This document shows positions 45,101-58,800 of a stretch of 64,000 nucleotides of DNA, in pieces. The stretch lies in the NCBI GenBank assembly GCA_946807835.1, contig OX327701.1, positions 10,441,501 to 10,505,500 on the forward strand, given 5' to 3'. This DNA is from Ailanthus altissimus. Its lineage: Eukaryota; Streptophyta; Magnoliopsida; Sapindales; Simaroubaceae. The first letter of the stretch is position 1, and every line of letters starts with the position of its first letter. Made by a program: the position numbers and the translations under genes. Under the pieces are notes generated by a model. The model was given only the letters and a program-made list of their open reading frames with translations, did no database searches and was not told the origin of the DNA.

Positions 45101-48100
45101 ATTCAATGTTTCTTATCTTCTCAAACTGCTCTCTATAGTTATTCTCTTATAAAAAAATATTAATGTTCACATACACTCGCACAACAAACGAGCATATATC
45201 TTATTATTTATTTTTACCGAGTCTGCGTACCTTCTTTAACATGATCGTGAATATAATGAGAGCTCAAGTTTTGGTGATTTTTCATCTGTTGGGTTGGGCT
45301 ACATGCAGAATTATTTTGAATCTAATGCTTTAGGACCCTGTTGAAGTCCACCCTGGTAAATGGTCTATTCTTGCTAAAAACATCTTGCCACTGAAGTCCT
45401 GCCCTTAGTGGTAAGAGTGCTGGACATTAGAGTATGATAGCATCTTGGTTTGGTTCTTATAGGTGGCAAAAAAGAAACATATTTGCCCTCCTTTGATTGG
45501 TAGCATTTAATTTTTGCTGTGACAAAAATGCAGCATCTAGTTCTGGATTTGAACTGAGGTTAGATGGTCAAAAGGAAAAATAAACTGAGAGGTATAATGA
45601 TGGGATCTTCAGGTGATTCATGAAAGCTTTGAGTTGCAAGCCTTTCTGACGAAGTCAATGCCATTAGGCAGCAAAAAGGAACTAATATTATGAAATAGTT
45701 GCTCTTAAGTTTTTTGGAGATCTAATGTTTGATGGGAGCTAAAAGAATTTCTTTCTTTCCCTGATGCCTTTTTCATTCAGGTTTTCATCTATTCATCTTG
45801 TTGTATGCCCCTCTTTAGAATTTTGTACTATCCACTTGTTGGATTATTTGGAATTTTTTTTTTCAGGAGTGTGCTCACATGCATGCTCAAATGCGTTCAT
45901 GTAACTGGGGAATTCCTGGTTCAGGAAAAAAGGAAAATTATATCAACGTATAAAATTCTTTCATCTGTTTTTTTACCTCTTTAAGGCCAAAAATGAACTA
46001 CTTAAGGTTTTTTCTTTTTGAAATTTAGGGATCAAATCTTAGTGCCTTCATTTCACTTCTTCATTTTAAGTGCTTCCTTGTGATATCGAGACAGATTGTG
46101 TATTGGTATTCAACTGTGAAAGAAATGAGAAGTAATTTTAAAAGGAAATAAAAAGATATTCACTTAAATTAGCATTTGTGAATGTAGAAATATTATTGAT
46201 AACTTATGTGGAATTTGATAAAGAATGAAGGTGACAAAATTGTGGTGCTGAGTGCTAGGTACTGTGTTATTTCTGTGACCTTATCCTGCACTCCTAGCTA
46301 AGTAAGATGAGCTAAATAGTTCACCACCGTGTAAAATTTCTCTCTCTATTTGTTTTAAACCTGACTTTTATTCAAAAAATTCACATTGGATCATTCAACA
46401 TAAATTATGGAAAGATTTAGATCATATTAGTCTTTGGTATTTGACATCAAATGCCATAACTGGTTTGTTTGAGATTCTCTTAATTTGATATAATCTCTAT
46501 TCTCAACTGTTATTACTCATTATTAACTTGTTTATATAGTACCCATGATCTTTAGTTTTGAATAATTTTAATCACAAAACCAGGAAGTTATATCACCTTA
46601 TTTTTTGTCTGCTTCTTTTAGTTCATTATTCATACAGTTAATGCATTTACTTTTTTCTTTTTTTTTTATTTCAGCTTCAAGATACTGAGACAACTTCAGG
46701 AGAGTCAGAGGTTAAATTTCAGGTGTCAAGAGATACCTTAGGTGCCATGTTAAGATCAATGGCCTACATCAGGGAGCAGCTTTCAAATGCTGTAAGGACT
46801 CCATACTCTTGTTATCACTATCTTTTCTGGTGCATGGATTACCAATATTATTCTTTAATAAAATGAATATATTCTCTCTTCTTCCTTCGAGGAGTGTTAT
46901 CTTTTAAATTTATAAATGTTTCTAACAAATACGGGCAGTTTACACCATTGTATGAGGTATAAGACAAAAGTTACAGTTCACTATAGTGATTGAGGCTCCC
47001 TTTTCTATGCTCAAATTAAACTTAATACTGTAACAATTTTCAGTACAGCTGACACAATTTTGGTGCACTCGTTGCTGCTCTGCTTGCCCTTTGTTGTAAT
47101 GATTCTCTTCAGTGGCCTCTCTCTTCATTTTTTAAATAATATTACACTGTTCAGAGAAAAATAGTGGTAATGATATATATGGTTTATATTGGCTACCTGA
47201 TGTTTAGAGATGTGAACAGGGGCCTTCAATTGGATAATATTATTTGGTTTCACAAGAGATGGACTATCTAGGCAGCTTAACTGGATGCATACTTCCACTC
47301 TCCTATAGTTATATCCCAAAAATACTTGTACATAGCTGACCTGTAAAAGTAGATGCCTGCCTCCATAGCTTGACAAACTGAGGGCTGGGCATGAATTATT
47401 TATATTGCTATAAAATCTAGTTATCATGTTCCTTTTTGCTACATTTTATTCTTTTTATATAACCAATAGCATAGCTGAATAGATGCATATATGCTTCTTT
47501 TTCCTTTTCCTTCCAATTTCCCATAGTGTATCTTCTTTGCCCATTTAGAACCAATAGTGTCTTCTTTACCCATGTAGAACCAATAGTTTATCTTCTTTAC
47601 CCATTTAAAACCTAATGCCTATAGTGTATCTTCTTTACCCATTTAGAACCTACCCCAAGTTTGTTATGGTTTTTATTTTTAGAAAAATCTAGTCATTCAC
47701 TGTAAGGATGATGGAAATAACATGCGATACTGTGTCAACTAGATGCAGCACTCTTAGGGGCATGTCTGCAGATAAAAATGTATTCTTCTATTCTATCCAC
47801 AGTGAAATGGTTGGGCACATAAAGTAGTGAGAAAGTGTAGTTCTGCCTCCAATGTTGATTGAGGATGGAGCATGGGCACTCTCAGTGACTGACTTATTGA
47901 TGGATTATCTTATTTGCATAAGAAACTTACACTTGTGACTGCTGAGGTAGGGATAAAAGAACAGCATAGGTGTTTGATAGAAAGTTTGACCTTGATGAAT
48001 ATACTTAATTAATTTGATGATCCCAGGTGGAAAGGAATATTATACTTCTTTCTGGCCTGTGAATTCTGTCAAACCTTCAAATTGTTTCCTTTACACTGTA

Positions 48101-49014
48101 AATTTAATCCTTTGTGATATCAAAAGAATCCTTCTTCTCTGCAAATAGAAATTGCTTGCAAAGTTTTGGAATGAGTTAAAAACCTCTTATCAGTGAAAGC
48201 TCTTTACAAATTACATGTTTTCGTTTTCCCTACTGAGTCCTTTGCTCTCTGTGTTGTCTTCTTTCTCAATAACCTCTCACTTAATTCTTTAAGTCAAATG
48301 ATTGGGCTAATTGGTGTAATTATTTATCCCTCTATAGGGCCATTCATGTAGTCTCTTTTTCTATCCCAGCATAACCACTTCTATTTGGAGTTGCCAGTTG
48401 AAGAACCCTCCTGGCATAAATTTTATAGTTTCTGATGATGACAACTAAACTAGTGAGACATTTTATTTGCTGAAAGTCAAAGACAACTAGTTGCCAAGCT
48501 TGTTGGCTGATCCTCTGTTTTAGTTCTGGTTTTAAAAATTGCTTATTCCCTTGTTTGAGTATGATTATAAGTGCAACCACAAGGCATTTTTATCCTGTGA
48601 TGAATCCTTAGAAATGAGCACTTTGCTTGTTGGCTGCAACTTCTATGCCATTCAAATTTTGGAACTAACATAAATGTTGCATTCATCAAATTTGGATGCC
48701 ATTTTGCAAGAACGTTTGATATTTTTTTTCAGTTGTAATAGGATTATACTGTTCTTTTTTAGATCTTTTGTAGATCTGGTAGTGGACCTCCAGTCTTACT
48801 TTTTCTTAGTAATAAAGTATTCTGTCTCTTATTGAAAAAAATAATTTTTTTAATTAAAAAGAATATCAAAATGCTTGTATATTAGCACTATACAACCAAG
48901 CACTCGTGTAAGATGATGGACTCTTTTTTTAGTATTCTCTTATTGTAAAGAGTTCTTTTACTTTCGCAGGCCGAGCCCCATTCAGAACCTCCATCAAAGA
49001 AGCACCGGAAGTAA
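42118..49014 (+). CDS. FRS3: FAR1/FHY3-family transcription regulator, FRS3-like
   Basis: Five coding exons: 42118-44367, 44495-44584, 44848-44997, 46675-46791, 48970-49014 (883 aa). All introns are GT-AG and in phase 0. Domains: acidic N-terminus (1-48); FAR1 DNA-binding zinc domain (about 50-138; C97, C110, H133, H135); MULE-type transposase-derived domain (about 275-370; VILDT D280, TTDQDKA D342, then ARHCICKWH); SWIM zinc finger ([16 protein letters not shown]568, C570, C580, H582). Exons 3 and 4 each encode a repeat of EVKFQ(L/V)[15 protein letters not shown]. The C-terminus SKKHRK is a possible nuclear signal. The family consists of domesticated Mutator-like transposases that act as nuclear transcription factors in light signalling and development. 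The match to FRS3 rests on overall pattern and the C-terminal repeats, from memory of the family, so the symbol is less sure than the family. The long continuous frame past 44367 is intron read-through. Confidence 0.93.
44998..46674 (+). other. Intron 3 of the FAR1-family gene
   Basis: 1677 bp, GT...AG, with a long pyrimidine tract before the acceptor at 46674. It contains a tRNA-like SINE candidate near 45393-45480. Nothing else is recognised. Confidence 0.8.
45393..45480 (+). mobile_element. Possible tRNA-derived SINE head
   Basis: CTTAGTGGTAAGAGTGCTGG resembles the D-arm/A-box of a tRNA, followed 50 bases on by CTTGGTTTGGTTCTTATAGG like a B-box/T-arm. No tail or target duplication could be fixed, so it is only a candidate. 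Confidence 0.35.
46792..48969 (+). other. Intron 4 of the FAR1-family gene
   Basis: 2178 bp, GT...AG. A minisatellite lies at 47531-47655. Open frames inside on either strand have no domain. Confidence 0.8.
47531..47655. repeat. Intronic minisatellite, 4 copies of about 30 bp
   Basis: The unit TCTTCTTTACCCATTTAGAAC followed by CAATAGTGT or CTAATGCC recurs at 47531, 47560, 47591 and 47629 with small changes. Confidence 0.75.
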
Positions 49015-51132
49015 TTTTTGGTCATTTAAATTGTTTGGTATCTAGGTGTGTTCAACTAATTTGTCCGTGGATGGAAAGGGTTCACCAAATTTTTGGTCAC
49101 CAGACAAGCTGGATTGTTGTTTCACCAAATTTTTGGTCACCAGTCTCAATGAGCTGGGCGCTCTGTTTACCTCCTGTATTTGCTAGCCTTCTTTCTCTTT
49201 TGTAGGTCCCTCCCCACCCACTTTCCTTTTTTCTTTTCTTTACTTTCCTCAGCTTTTGTAATCTTGTTGTGTACCATATTTGTACATGTATTGGCATCAG
49301 ATTCAGAAATCCAAGGCGTCAAAGAGACCTCTAATTTTAAGGTTTAATCTCATCCTCACTATGTTCTGTAGGATTAGCTGATACTGTAATTCACATCCTT
49401 TCTAGCTGGGTCCAAAAAGAGATTGTTAGATCATTCCATTTAATTCTGATTGGTGTGAATGGTATGATGGGTAGCCATTCCTGTAACAGTTAGCGTTCTC
49501 TGTTTCTGCATAGCTCAACTTTCATACCTGGAATTTTTTTGTATTGTGGATGCCAAAGCAGTATTCGGAGAGTATCTAATTTTGAAATGTTTCTACGCTC
49601 AGAAAATTCTCATTCAAGAAAATAGCAGGTCCACACCTTTTTTTGAAAAAAAAAATTTCGTACATCATATACAAAATTAAACTTGTCATGGATTATTAAG
49701 ATGAGTGGAATAAGGCCCAGCCCTCTGTACTCTTTCACCTGTTTAAGAACATAAGTTGACCACATTACGTGACATTTAATTCATTTGTGGGTGCTGCACT
49801 TTTGCAACTGTTAATAACACAAAAATAACCATACTAAAAATGGAAATATAGTAACAGATGCTATAATATTATCCAAGACCGTCGTGAGATTTCCAAAATA
49901 TAATAATCTTTAGAAGTTATATCTCGGCGATTTTGCTAGTTAAGAGATTAAATAGTGTGAACAAGAAATTTGTCTCCATAAAACTTTCAAGATCATAAAC
50001 TCGTTTGTAGAGAATGCATTAATATGATTGGTCTGAACTCTGAAGCTCAAAGTGATAAATTAGAGTAGTCTCGTGATTTTTTTTTTTTTATCTAATGAAG
50101 AATTCTTAGTTATACGAGGACAAATAAGTAGGGATTTGTGTAAAAACTTTCAAAAGTTGGTATGTTCAAAATTGGAGACTCATTGCTCGTTTAAAAACCG
50201 AGTCCCTCATTTTTCATTCATAATTATCGACCGACTCGGGAAAGAAAGGAGATAGAAAATAATAATAAACAAGAGAGAACGAATTACACATCAGCTAGCT
50301 CATATTAGGATTATTAGGGTTATAGGAACCTATGTAATTTGAGCAATCTTCACACCGCCCCACCCCAATTTCTTCTTAACATTTACATATAGAGCTTCCT
50401 GTAGTTCAATGTTGAAGGATCCTACTCAAGATTTTAGATTTGTATTGCTAACGCCTATATAACATAGCCGTATTTCCTTTTTTTTTTACCATTTAATGCT
50501 AACATTTGAGATTAGGCGCTTATTGGGATCACCACCAATCGAGTTAGATGCGCTGCAACTACACTGAGAAAGGGATAGATAGACTCCCACAATATTGAGA
50601 GGGAATCTATTTCTCACATTACACAATGAGGTGACTTAAGTGGCTCGCCACCTAATCATTGGGGTCATCCCACCCATGAACAGTTAATAAGAACTCTGCT
50701 AATTCATTGGTCACTGACAGTTAAAAGAGAATGATGCACATAAGGTTTTAACTATCTTATTGTCGGTCAGAAAATATTACGTTCATCTATTCAACACTAA
50801 GATTGGCAGAAAAATGAATAAACAACTATCAAAAATTCTACTTCCATTAACCATACTTGAACTCACCCAACCCCCCCCCCCCCCCCCCCCCCAAATTCAT
50901 AAAAGAGCTCTCTTCTCAAGTCAAATTGTAAGTGGGCACAAAAAAAAACAGTTTTGATCACTAACACATTATGCAGGCAGTCGATTTGCAGCAGCAAATA
51001 GCAATACCATCAGGCAGAGGCATTGACACTGAGCATCCTGCAAGCATTTGGCATGGTTGCTTCGATAATTGAATCATCACAATATAATCCAAGTTGTCTT
51101 GAATTGTTTCAACAATTCACCAATTAAGTTAT
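49015..51132. other. 3' intergenic space between two convergent genes
   Basis: About 2.1 kb between the stop of the FAR1-family gene and the stop of the SERRATE gene. It should hold both 3' UTRs, but no poly(A) signal pair could be assigned with confidence. It contains a 23-bp duplication (49081-49103 and 49121-49143, TTCACCAAATTTTTGGTCAC...) within the FRS 3' UTR, and a 22-base C homopolymer at 50871-50892. No gene is supported. Confidence 0.6.
50871..50892. repeat. Poly-C run of 22 bases
   Basis: An uninterrupted C tract, preceded by CACCCAA. The complementary G tract could form G-quadruplex structures. It is also a likely place for sequencing error in length. Confidence 0.9.
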
Positions 51133-52854
51133 CTACAAACTCCTGTAGTCAATGACAGTGACTTCATCCTCTGGAGCGTCTAGGTCTTGATAACTGCATG
51201 ACAATTAAAAAACACAGGAGTTATATATGATGGCTGTAGAAAATAAAAACAAACATATATGTAAAATACTTTTCAGCAAATGGGAATATTCATTCAGCAG
51301 ACATTTTCTTTCTACTGCAGAAAATATGTTTCTCCCCTTAGTGTGAAAAAAAATTGCACACTTCATCCTAGTAGTGGCGAACAAAAGTCACTCTCGCATT
51401 ACATTCTGTATGGAGAACAGAATAGAAGTAAAGACATTAACAAGGTTCTGACCCCAATTTTCCGCTTCTTTCCTATCCGTGTAAAACAAAATGCACAGCC
51501 ACTAAGAGAAAAGTGAATGCTAAAAGAAGTCATTTAAAGGAAGAAAACAATTGATCTACTTTCTCTAACATTCAAATTTCTCCTGCTGATGATGTATCAA
51601 CATTATTAACAAGTTGACTAAAACTGACTCCTGATATTACAAATAATTGCAGCCATAATAGCAGCTGCAAAATTTAAAGTAGCTGTAAAGAAAACCATAA
51701 ACTTGACTAAAGATGCTCCAATGGACTACCTCCTTATACGTCGAGGATCCTGTCGAAAGGCTGGAGGCAAGAGAAGGGGGCCCGGCCCACTTATTTGTGG
51801 CCCAGGCCGTCCATTTCTACCACCCCCTTCAAAAGGAGGGCGGCCACCCTGCTCTCTAATCATCTGCATAGCAACTTCAGGAGGAGCTGGGACAAAGGGG
51901 CCCAATGGACTGCAAGTATAGGAATCCGTTAGCTCTCAAGAATTTCTATGCACTAACTGTTAGTAAAACCTACTGTCTACATCTTCAAAATGAAAACAAT
52001 TTCTATGCACCAACTGTTGACCTACCCAGCACCGGGAACAGGCATCAAAACTGGTGGAGGAGGTATATCAGAGGGAAAAGGAGGAGCGACACGGATGCCT
52101 TGTCCACCAAAAGTATCAAACATTGATTCATCACGATTGGCCCCATCAGGACCATCATCATTCGGCGGAAAATCACTTGACTGTGCATTATCAGACCTAT
52201 CATATCTATCACTGCCATTAGCTCGATAGTCACGTTCTCTACGGCTACCACGTTCATCTTTCAATCGGATGTCTGAACCTAGTTTGCGTCTCAATGTCCT
52301 GTCCTTCTGCAATATATATACATAAAAATAAAAATAAAACAGCACTAACAATAACAAAGACAAATAATGAACATGATGATCATCTCTGAAAACCCCAAAC
52401 GATAAATACACACAATAAAACCTGAGATTTACAGAAGCATATCAGAGATTTCAGTCAGATGTGGTTATATGCTTTTGCATCTGCTTAAATAAGTTGGTGA
52501 ACGAGGATTGCTGCTTAAGGCAACACATACCGATGTGTACAGCCTTTGGGCATACATAGACAAGAAACAGAAGACGTTAATGGCCGGAGCGTTATGTGCA
52601 TATACATTTGTATGTGTACTAGAACAACATTTTTACTATTTAATAACCAAAACTGAGACCTAGCTTTGAGAATCAACATACAATTACCAGTGTCTTTGTG
52701 GCTACCATGTAAATCATAAAGTATACCTAACTGCTATTATTTAGGCTATATATATATAATACATGCTTTCAAACCCCAGCCTAGAGTTTGAAATAGGAAA
52801 AGTTCATTTTTTCTATTCATTACATAAAGAAAATGGAAAAATTGATGTAATATA

Positions 52855-52888
<34 letters not shown>

Positions 52889-55800
52889 CACGCATATGGG
52901 GAAGACCTAAGCTAAGATTATCAACGTTGTCAAAGGGCAAGGAATAACAGAGACTTCAGAAGCTGCAAAAGTGAAACCTAAGTTCTTTTATGAGAAGAAA
53001 CTAAACAGTTTATTATATAAACCAGAGAAAAAAATATTACCAAGGTGGACCAGGTGTCTACATAGAAAATAAAAGACAAACAAAGCAAAAGAAATTAATC
53101 TTAAAAAGGCACATATTCACTACCAGGCACCAGATAACATTCGAAATATTTTATTAAGCTTGCCTCATTGCCTTCATAAACTCTTAAAATTAACACCAAG
53201 TAGGATGTAAGATTGAAAAACAGCTATAGGCCTAGGCAATTCTTGGATGGCATTGCAGAATACTATAAAGGCAATTTCTGACAATTTCGGCCTATACTGG
53301 CTTGCCTACTTCAAGTGACAAATAGCTCTTTGAGAAGTAAACCAAGCTTGGTTTCATGCTGCGTCCAATTTGTTTTTTATGAGATGTGTTCAGTCAGATT
53401 AATACATGTAGCAAAATGATAATTGACTAGTGCAATTGGATAATCATACCAGCATAGGTTGCTGCATAATAGGAGTCCCACCAGGTGCATCTGTATCACT
53501 GTAAATGACATCAAAGTAATATGGAAAATCTTTAGAAACATATAGAGAAAAACCAACATGCTACAAAAAGGCAACACTTACTTCATGTAGTTCAGGAAAT
53601 ACAGCTCTTCACGCACTTTAGAGGTGAGCTCCATCACAAGTTCTGGGTGTTTCAGTTTAAGATGCTTGTGCACAAACTCAGCAGCATGAAAAAGCTTCGT
53701 GCAACCTTTGGCTCCACAACCATACTTCCACCCATATTTTTCATCCCTAATCTTACGGACAAAGGGATCCAGAGCGTCAACAGCAGCTGCATCAATCTTC
53801 TCCTTAGCAGTCATTATTTCCAAGGGATCTTGATTCCTCATTCTCTCTTGCCAATGAGAGTCAAGTTTCTTTTCCCACTCAGCCCCATTACTGGTTATGT
53901 CAGAATTCTTTCCCTCTGCTCTCACATGCCTGAGACCCTTAGCTTCACTTGTTTCAATTAACCCATAATAATCCACACCGTGGATGCGCCACAAATAAGT
54001 AATAAGTGTATCCAGCAGCTCAACTCCCTCCAGGCCCTTGACAGAGGTCAAACCTCGTATGATAATAACTGGCCCAGAAGAGCCACCATGGGATTTCTCT
54101 CGGTTCATTTTATTGTTATCAGATCCACATAAAATGTTTTCCTCGATTCCTTTCTCAGAGTCAAGTTTGCGCACAAGGGCCTGTGCCTGTTCAATGTCAA
54201 CTTGAATTCTTCTTGGCTCTGAACTAACTGGGTGAGCTTTAGGTGCAGCAGAAAGAGGATCCGTTTCTTTAGCTGGCCCCCGACCATGCCGTCTTCTTTT
54301 ACCACCATTGTCTACTTCTTCATCAGAATTTGGATCACTAGTCTGTCCAGATTTATTTGATGATGCACCATTGACACCAGGGCCTCTGCACCATAGAGTT
54401 AAAAAGATTAGTTAACCACCGTAAAACAAAAGGCTAATAGCCAGGTTAAAATTTTGCAAATACATATTTATGGGCAGAAGTATAGTTCTTACAAGTCCAA
54501 AGTCCCACTCTGTAAATCAAGCAAAAAATCCTTTGCAACCCTTCGTGCAAGATCATTCCTCCTAAATAGAAATTTCCGAATGCAATTAACATAATGTCAT
54601 TATGAAAAAAGCTAGAGAAGAGGTAATTATAAAATGTGGGGCCATTATATTATAGTCAACACAAAACATTAGATTTAATATTAGAGTCAGAACAAGATGT
54701 GGGGCTGCAAAATTTTGTTGGCATATTTTCAACATATAAATTCAACTCATCTGATATGCGGCAGACCTCACCTCTCTATGACGGCAAGTAAATTAGTTGG
54801 ATGATATTTGTCCTTCAACCTACAAATAAGCACACTTAATTACAATAATGAACTATTCAAAAAAAAGAAAAAAAAACAAACAGAGCAAGAAATGCATAAT
54901 CAAACAGGAACAAAACGAAAAGTACCATTCCTCATCTTTATGAGCATCAAAAAATACTTGCTTCTGAGTTGAAATATACTCTGACTTGTATTCTTGATAT
55001 CTACAAAATCAAAGGCCACCATCACTGCATTAGTTATTCTTTTTCTTATTAAGGTCATAAGTACATCACAATGTCAAACTCTACAGAAACTGAAATAATT
55101 CCCATCTGTACCTGCGCTCAGCTTCAGCTGGCAGTATATCGTCTTCAAGCTCCTGAATAAATTGCTTGTATGACATCAAGCCTTCCCTGGGAAAATTTTA
55201 ATATATACATCATGTTATTTACCACGAGAATAAAGTTTGAATAGCATGTTATTTACCACAAGAATAAAGTTTGAATAGTCCAATAGGTGTCATATTTCAT
55301 TGAAGTGAAAACAAGACGAAAACAACTGAGAGAAGGGAGAGAGAAAAAGATAACAACAGAGCAATGGATAACGAGAAGTAAAGCAAATTGGACCAAATTG
55401 ATAACATTTTTTTCTCTTTCACTCCTCATTAAGCAATTATAGTCATAAAGATGGTGTGATATCTTTTTTAATTCCTGAAATTAGAATTACTTGACTGTTC
55501 TTTGAATTACAAATTATCTATTTGGAGATTAACTCAAATTTAATTTTAAAAGAAAATTAAAAAGGAAAAAAAAAAAAGAGAACTGAAAGCAGGATTTGCA
55601 GGAGGAGAGCAAGGACTTCTTGCCACGTGTGCATTCGTTACATACAAGGCCACTCAGAACTCTTGACCCCAGAAGTCTCTTGAGAATTACAAATTATCTA
55701 TTTGGAGATTAACTAAAATTTAATTTTAAAAGAAAATTATAAAAAGAAGAAAAAAAGAGAGAGAACTGAAAGCAGGATTTGCAGGAGAGCAAGGACTTCT

Positions 55801-58800
55801 TGCCACGTGTGCATTCTAAGGTTACATACAAGGCCACTCAGAACTCTTGACCCCACAAGTCTCTTGAGGAAAATTCTGAGTACCAAGCAAGTTCTGAGTA
55901 CCAAGCAAATCTGGATACTCATATTACTATGCTTCCCTGGCATTCCAATACAATGAAAATCAAAGATCTGCAACAATGCGGACACTGATTAAAGTGCATT
56001 TGTGAACAAAAAAGCCTTAAAAACAAGATTACAAAGTCGATAAATTGATAAACAAAACCACACAACCTCCCTCCAGATGGATAAAATTCCTTATGAATAA
56101 TGTTGCAAATTAAACCATTAGTATCTAAACCAAGATTTAATACATTGAACAATATCAACATAATAGATATCATGCATTAACATCAAATGGACACTGAAAA
56201 GTAAAGTCCATGAATATTATATAATGCTAACCTTTGGGCACCTCCTGTGTTGGAAGCATCACCATAACCACCACGACCTGAATCCCATTCTACAAAAGTT
56301 ATAGAACCCAATAAGTTCTACTAGAACAAATAGCACGAGTATTATATGAATAATATAACTCAAATATGTCACATTAGGTTCATTTTCGATATAGCACTGA
56401 GTATAATTGATGATCCATAATTGAAAAGGAGACGCACAATAAGAAAATGAAGTTTCAACAACATGAACAGAAAATTCGAAAAGGTGGGGAAGTAACCAGT
56501 TTGATGCAAATTGCTATGCTTCAATAAGTCATAAACTAAATCAGCAACAAGAAGCAATGTAATCAGAACTACATATGTATACGCACACATCATCTGCCTA
56601 ATTATATCAAGCAAGGATCAATTTTTGGTGTTTACTTTGTCAAATAACAAAATGATGATGCCTTACTTTGCATTAAGAACTAAAAGGTAAAGGCATGGTA
56701 AAACATTATATTTAGTTATAAATTAAGTTATGAAAAGGACGTCACTTCCATCTTGCTCCAGTCTGACGTACACATACACCTACATTAGGCCACCTTCTTT
56801 TTCAACTGCTGTGCTCCAAAAGGTTAACTAAATAGAAAAAGTACGCACTTTTTTGGTAATCAAAATTACAATGTAACTGTGACAATAAAATTTTATCCAC
56901 AAATTCTATAAAAAGCCATTAAAGCAAACCCAAAATAACTCTTTTTTTTTTTTGCATAAACCTCCTTATAGGGAATCAGCTGGGATGAGTAGGTGATTAT
57001 TGTGTATGAAATATTGCCGGACTATTGAGGACGGAGAATAATACTGGATGCTCAATGCAGGGCACATCATTGCACATATTGCAAACATTTTGACACATTA
57101 CTTGGTAAAAACTATTCCTGAGTCCACTAAAGAGCAAACATAGACCAAAATACATCACAATCATTAAAGTGTAGCAGTTCAAAAGCAGTTGAGCACTTAC
57201 CAGAAGGACCACCTTGATAACCACCAGATGCGCGAGCAACAAACCGCCCATGAGGCCTTTCTTCACCGTAGCCAGACCTGCCCCCAAATTCACGTTCATA
57301 TCCACCAGCATAATCATACCCAAACCTATAACACCATTCAAACACAATACACAACTTTGAGAAATATTTTAGCAGAAGTCAGATAAGTAATTTTAAGAGA
57401 AAAAAGGGGGTAGGAAAGGGAAAATGATTCTCTTTTTCTTTGTGGATAAGCAGGTAAATCAATAAATGATACTATAAGAAAAGCCCACAGAATATTAGGA
57501 TATCTGATGCATGAAATGCACACAGAATCCTGAATTAAAAAGCTATAGCAAAATATTGAAGGTACTATAGATTTTGGGGGGAAAATAACTTCCGCATGAG
57601 CACCTATTTTTTTCTTGTCAAATAAAGAATCTCTGCAACTTTCGGTACCTAAGAACTGATTTTATTCTGCTTTTTTGTTCAATTAAACGCTGCAACAACT
57701 TCAGCAGCAACAGTTACTATTATTTTAATCTCTTCACACCAATCAACCTAACTCTGTCAATTGTAGCTCTTCCCATCATTCTGCTTCAATTATGCTTATG
57801 TAGTAAATCAGATGGAAAGTTTAATCACACCCCTTATGCAAATTTTCTAATTCAATTTAAAGTTCATATTGCAAAACAGTGAAAAAAAAAGTTTAATCAT
57901 GCCCCTTCAAATTGATGAAATTTACAATCACATCTCTAGTCATCATATTAAGCCCATGTACAGGGGAAGACATGGTGTTTTAATTAATCAGAATATAATC
58001 ACACTGTTAAGAAAGAAATCCCTGTAAAAAAAAATCCCATTATCAAAACTACGAGAAGGCTGAGATCCCTAGCAGAAGGAGAATTGCAATGTTTGTATTC
58101 AGATAACACTATGGAGCTCTTGCTTGACACCTAACCCAAACTTGTCATTCCCATGAATAGGATGTCCATACAATAGTTTTCCAATCATGGTAGTAAACGG
58201 GGGATGCTACCAAAAACTAATAATGAACTCCATAACAAGAACCCAAAGAAAGAAGGAAAATAACAGGTGAGGGCCAGAACAGGATGAGATCATAGTAATT
58301 GTGCAATAGTTAATGCATTGAGAAGGTACTAGAAAGCAAATTTCTCTCAACTTGTCAGATGGATCCAGCCAACAGTTGCACTACCATCAAAAGATCCTCC
58401 TTCATGGCTCTTACAACTATGACAAGAATGTGACCAGACACTTTCTGCTGTATAAAACTTACTATCATCATGATTGTCAGAGGTTTTACAAACTTAGAAC
58501 GTTCTATCAAGAAAACATTGCTAATATTATACCAGCAACTGTATAAACAGCCTCCCCATCACTAGACATACCAAGAGTTCCACATGCAGGATTTTAGTTT
58601 CTAGGGAAACACATTTTTAATGTTTCCTGCATAGAGTCCATTACAAGCTTTTCCCATTCAATTTTTCCCTATTGAACTTCTTTGGTATCTAATAGAAAGA
58701 AAAAAAGGATTATTGCTATGCAATATTTTAATTTTCTAAGTTAACAACTTTTTAATTACAGCTTTCTTTCAAATCATATACAATTGAGTTAATATATCTC

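Noticed and set aside
51726..51728. TAG as the end of SERRATE
   Set aside because: A GT donor just before it and a downstream exon (51193-51133) encoding the conserved tail in the right phase make it intronic.
52022..52411. A separate 129-codon minus-strand gene
   Set aside because: It is SERRATE exon 10 (52306-52026) plus intron sequence read through upstream.
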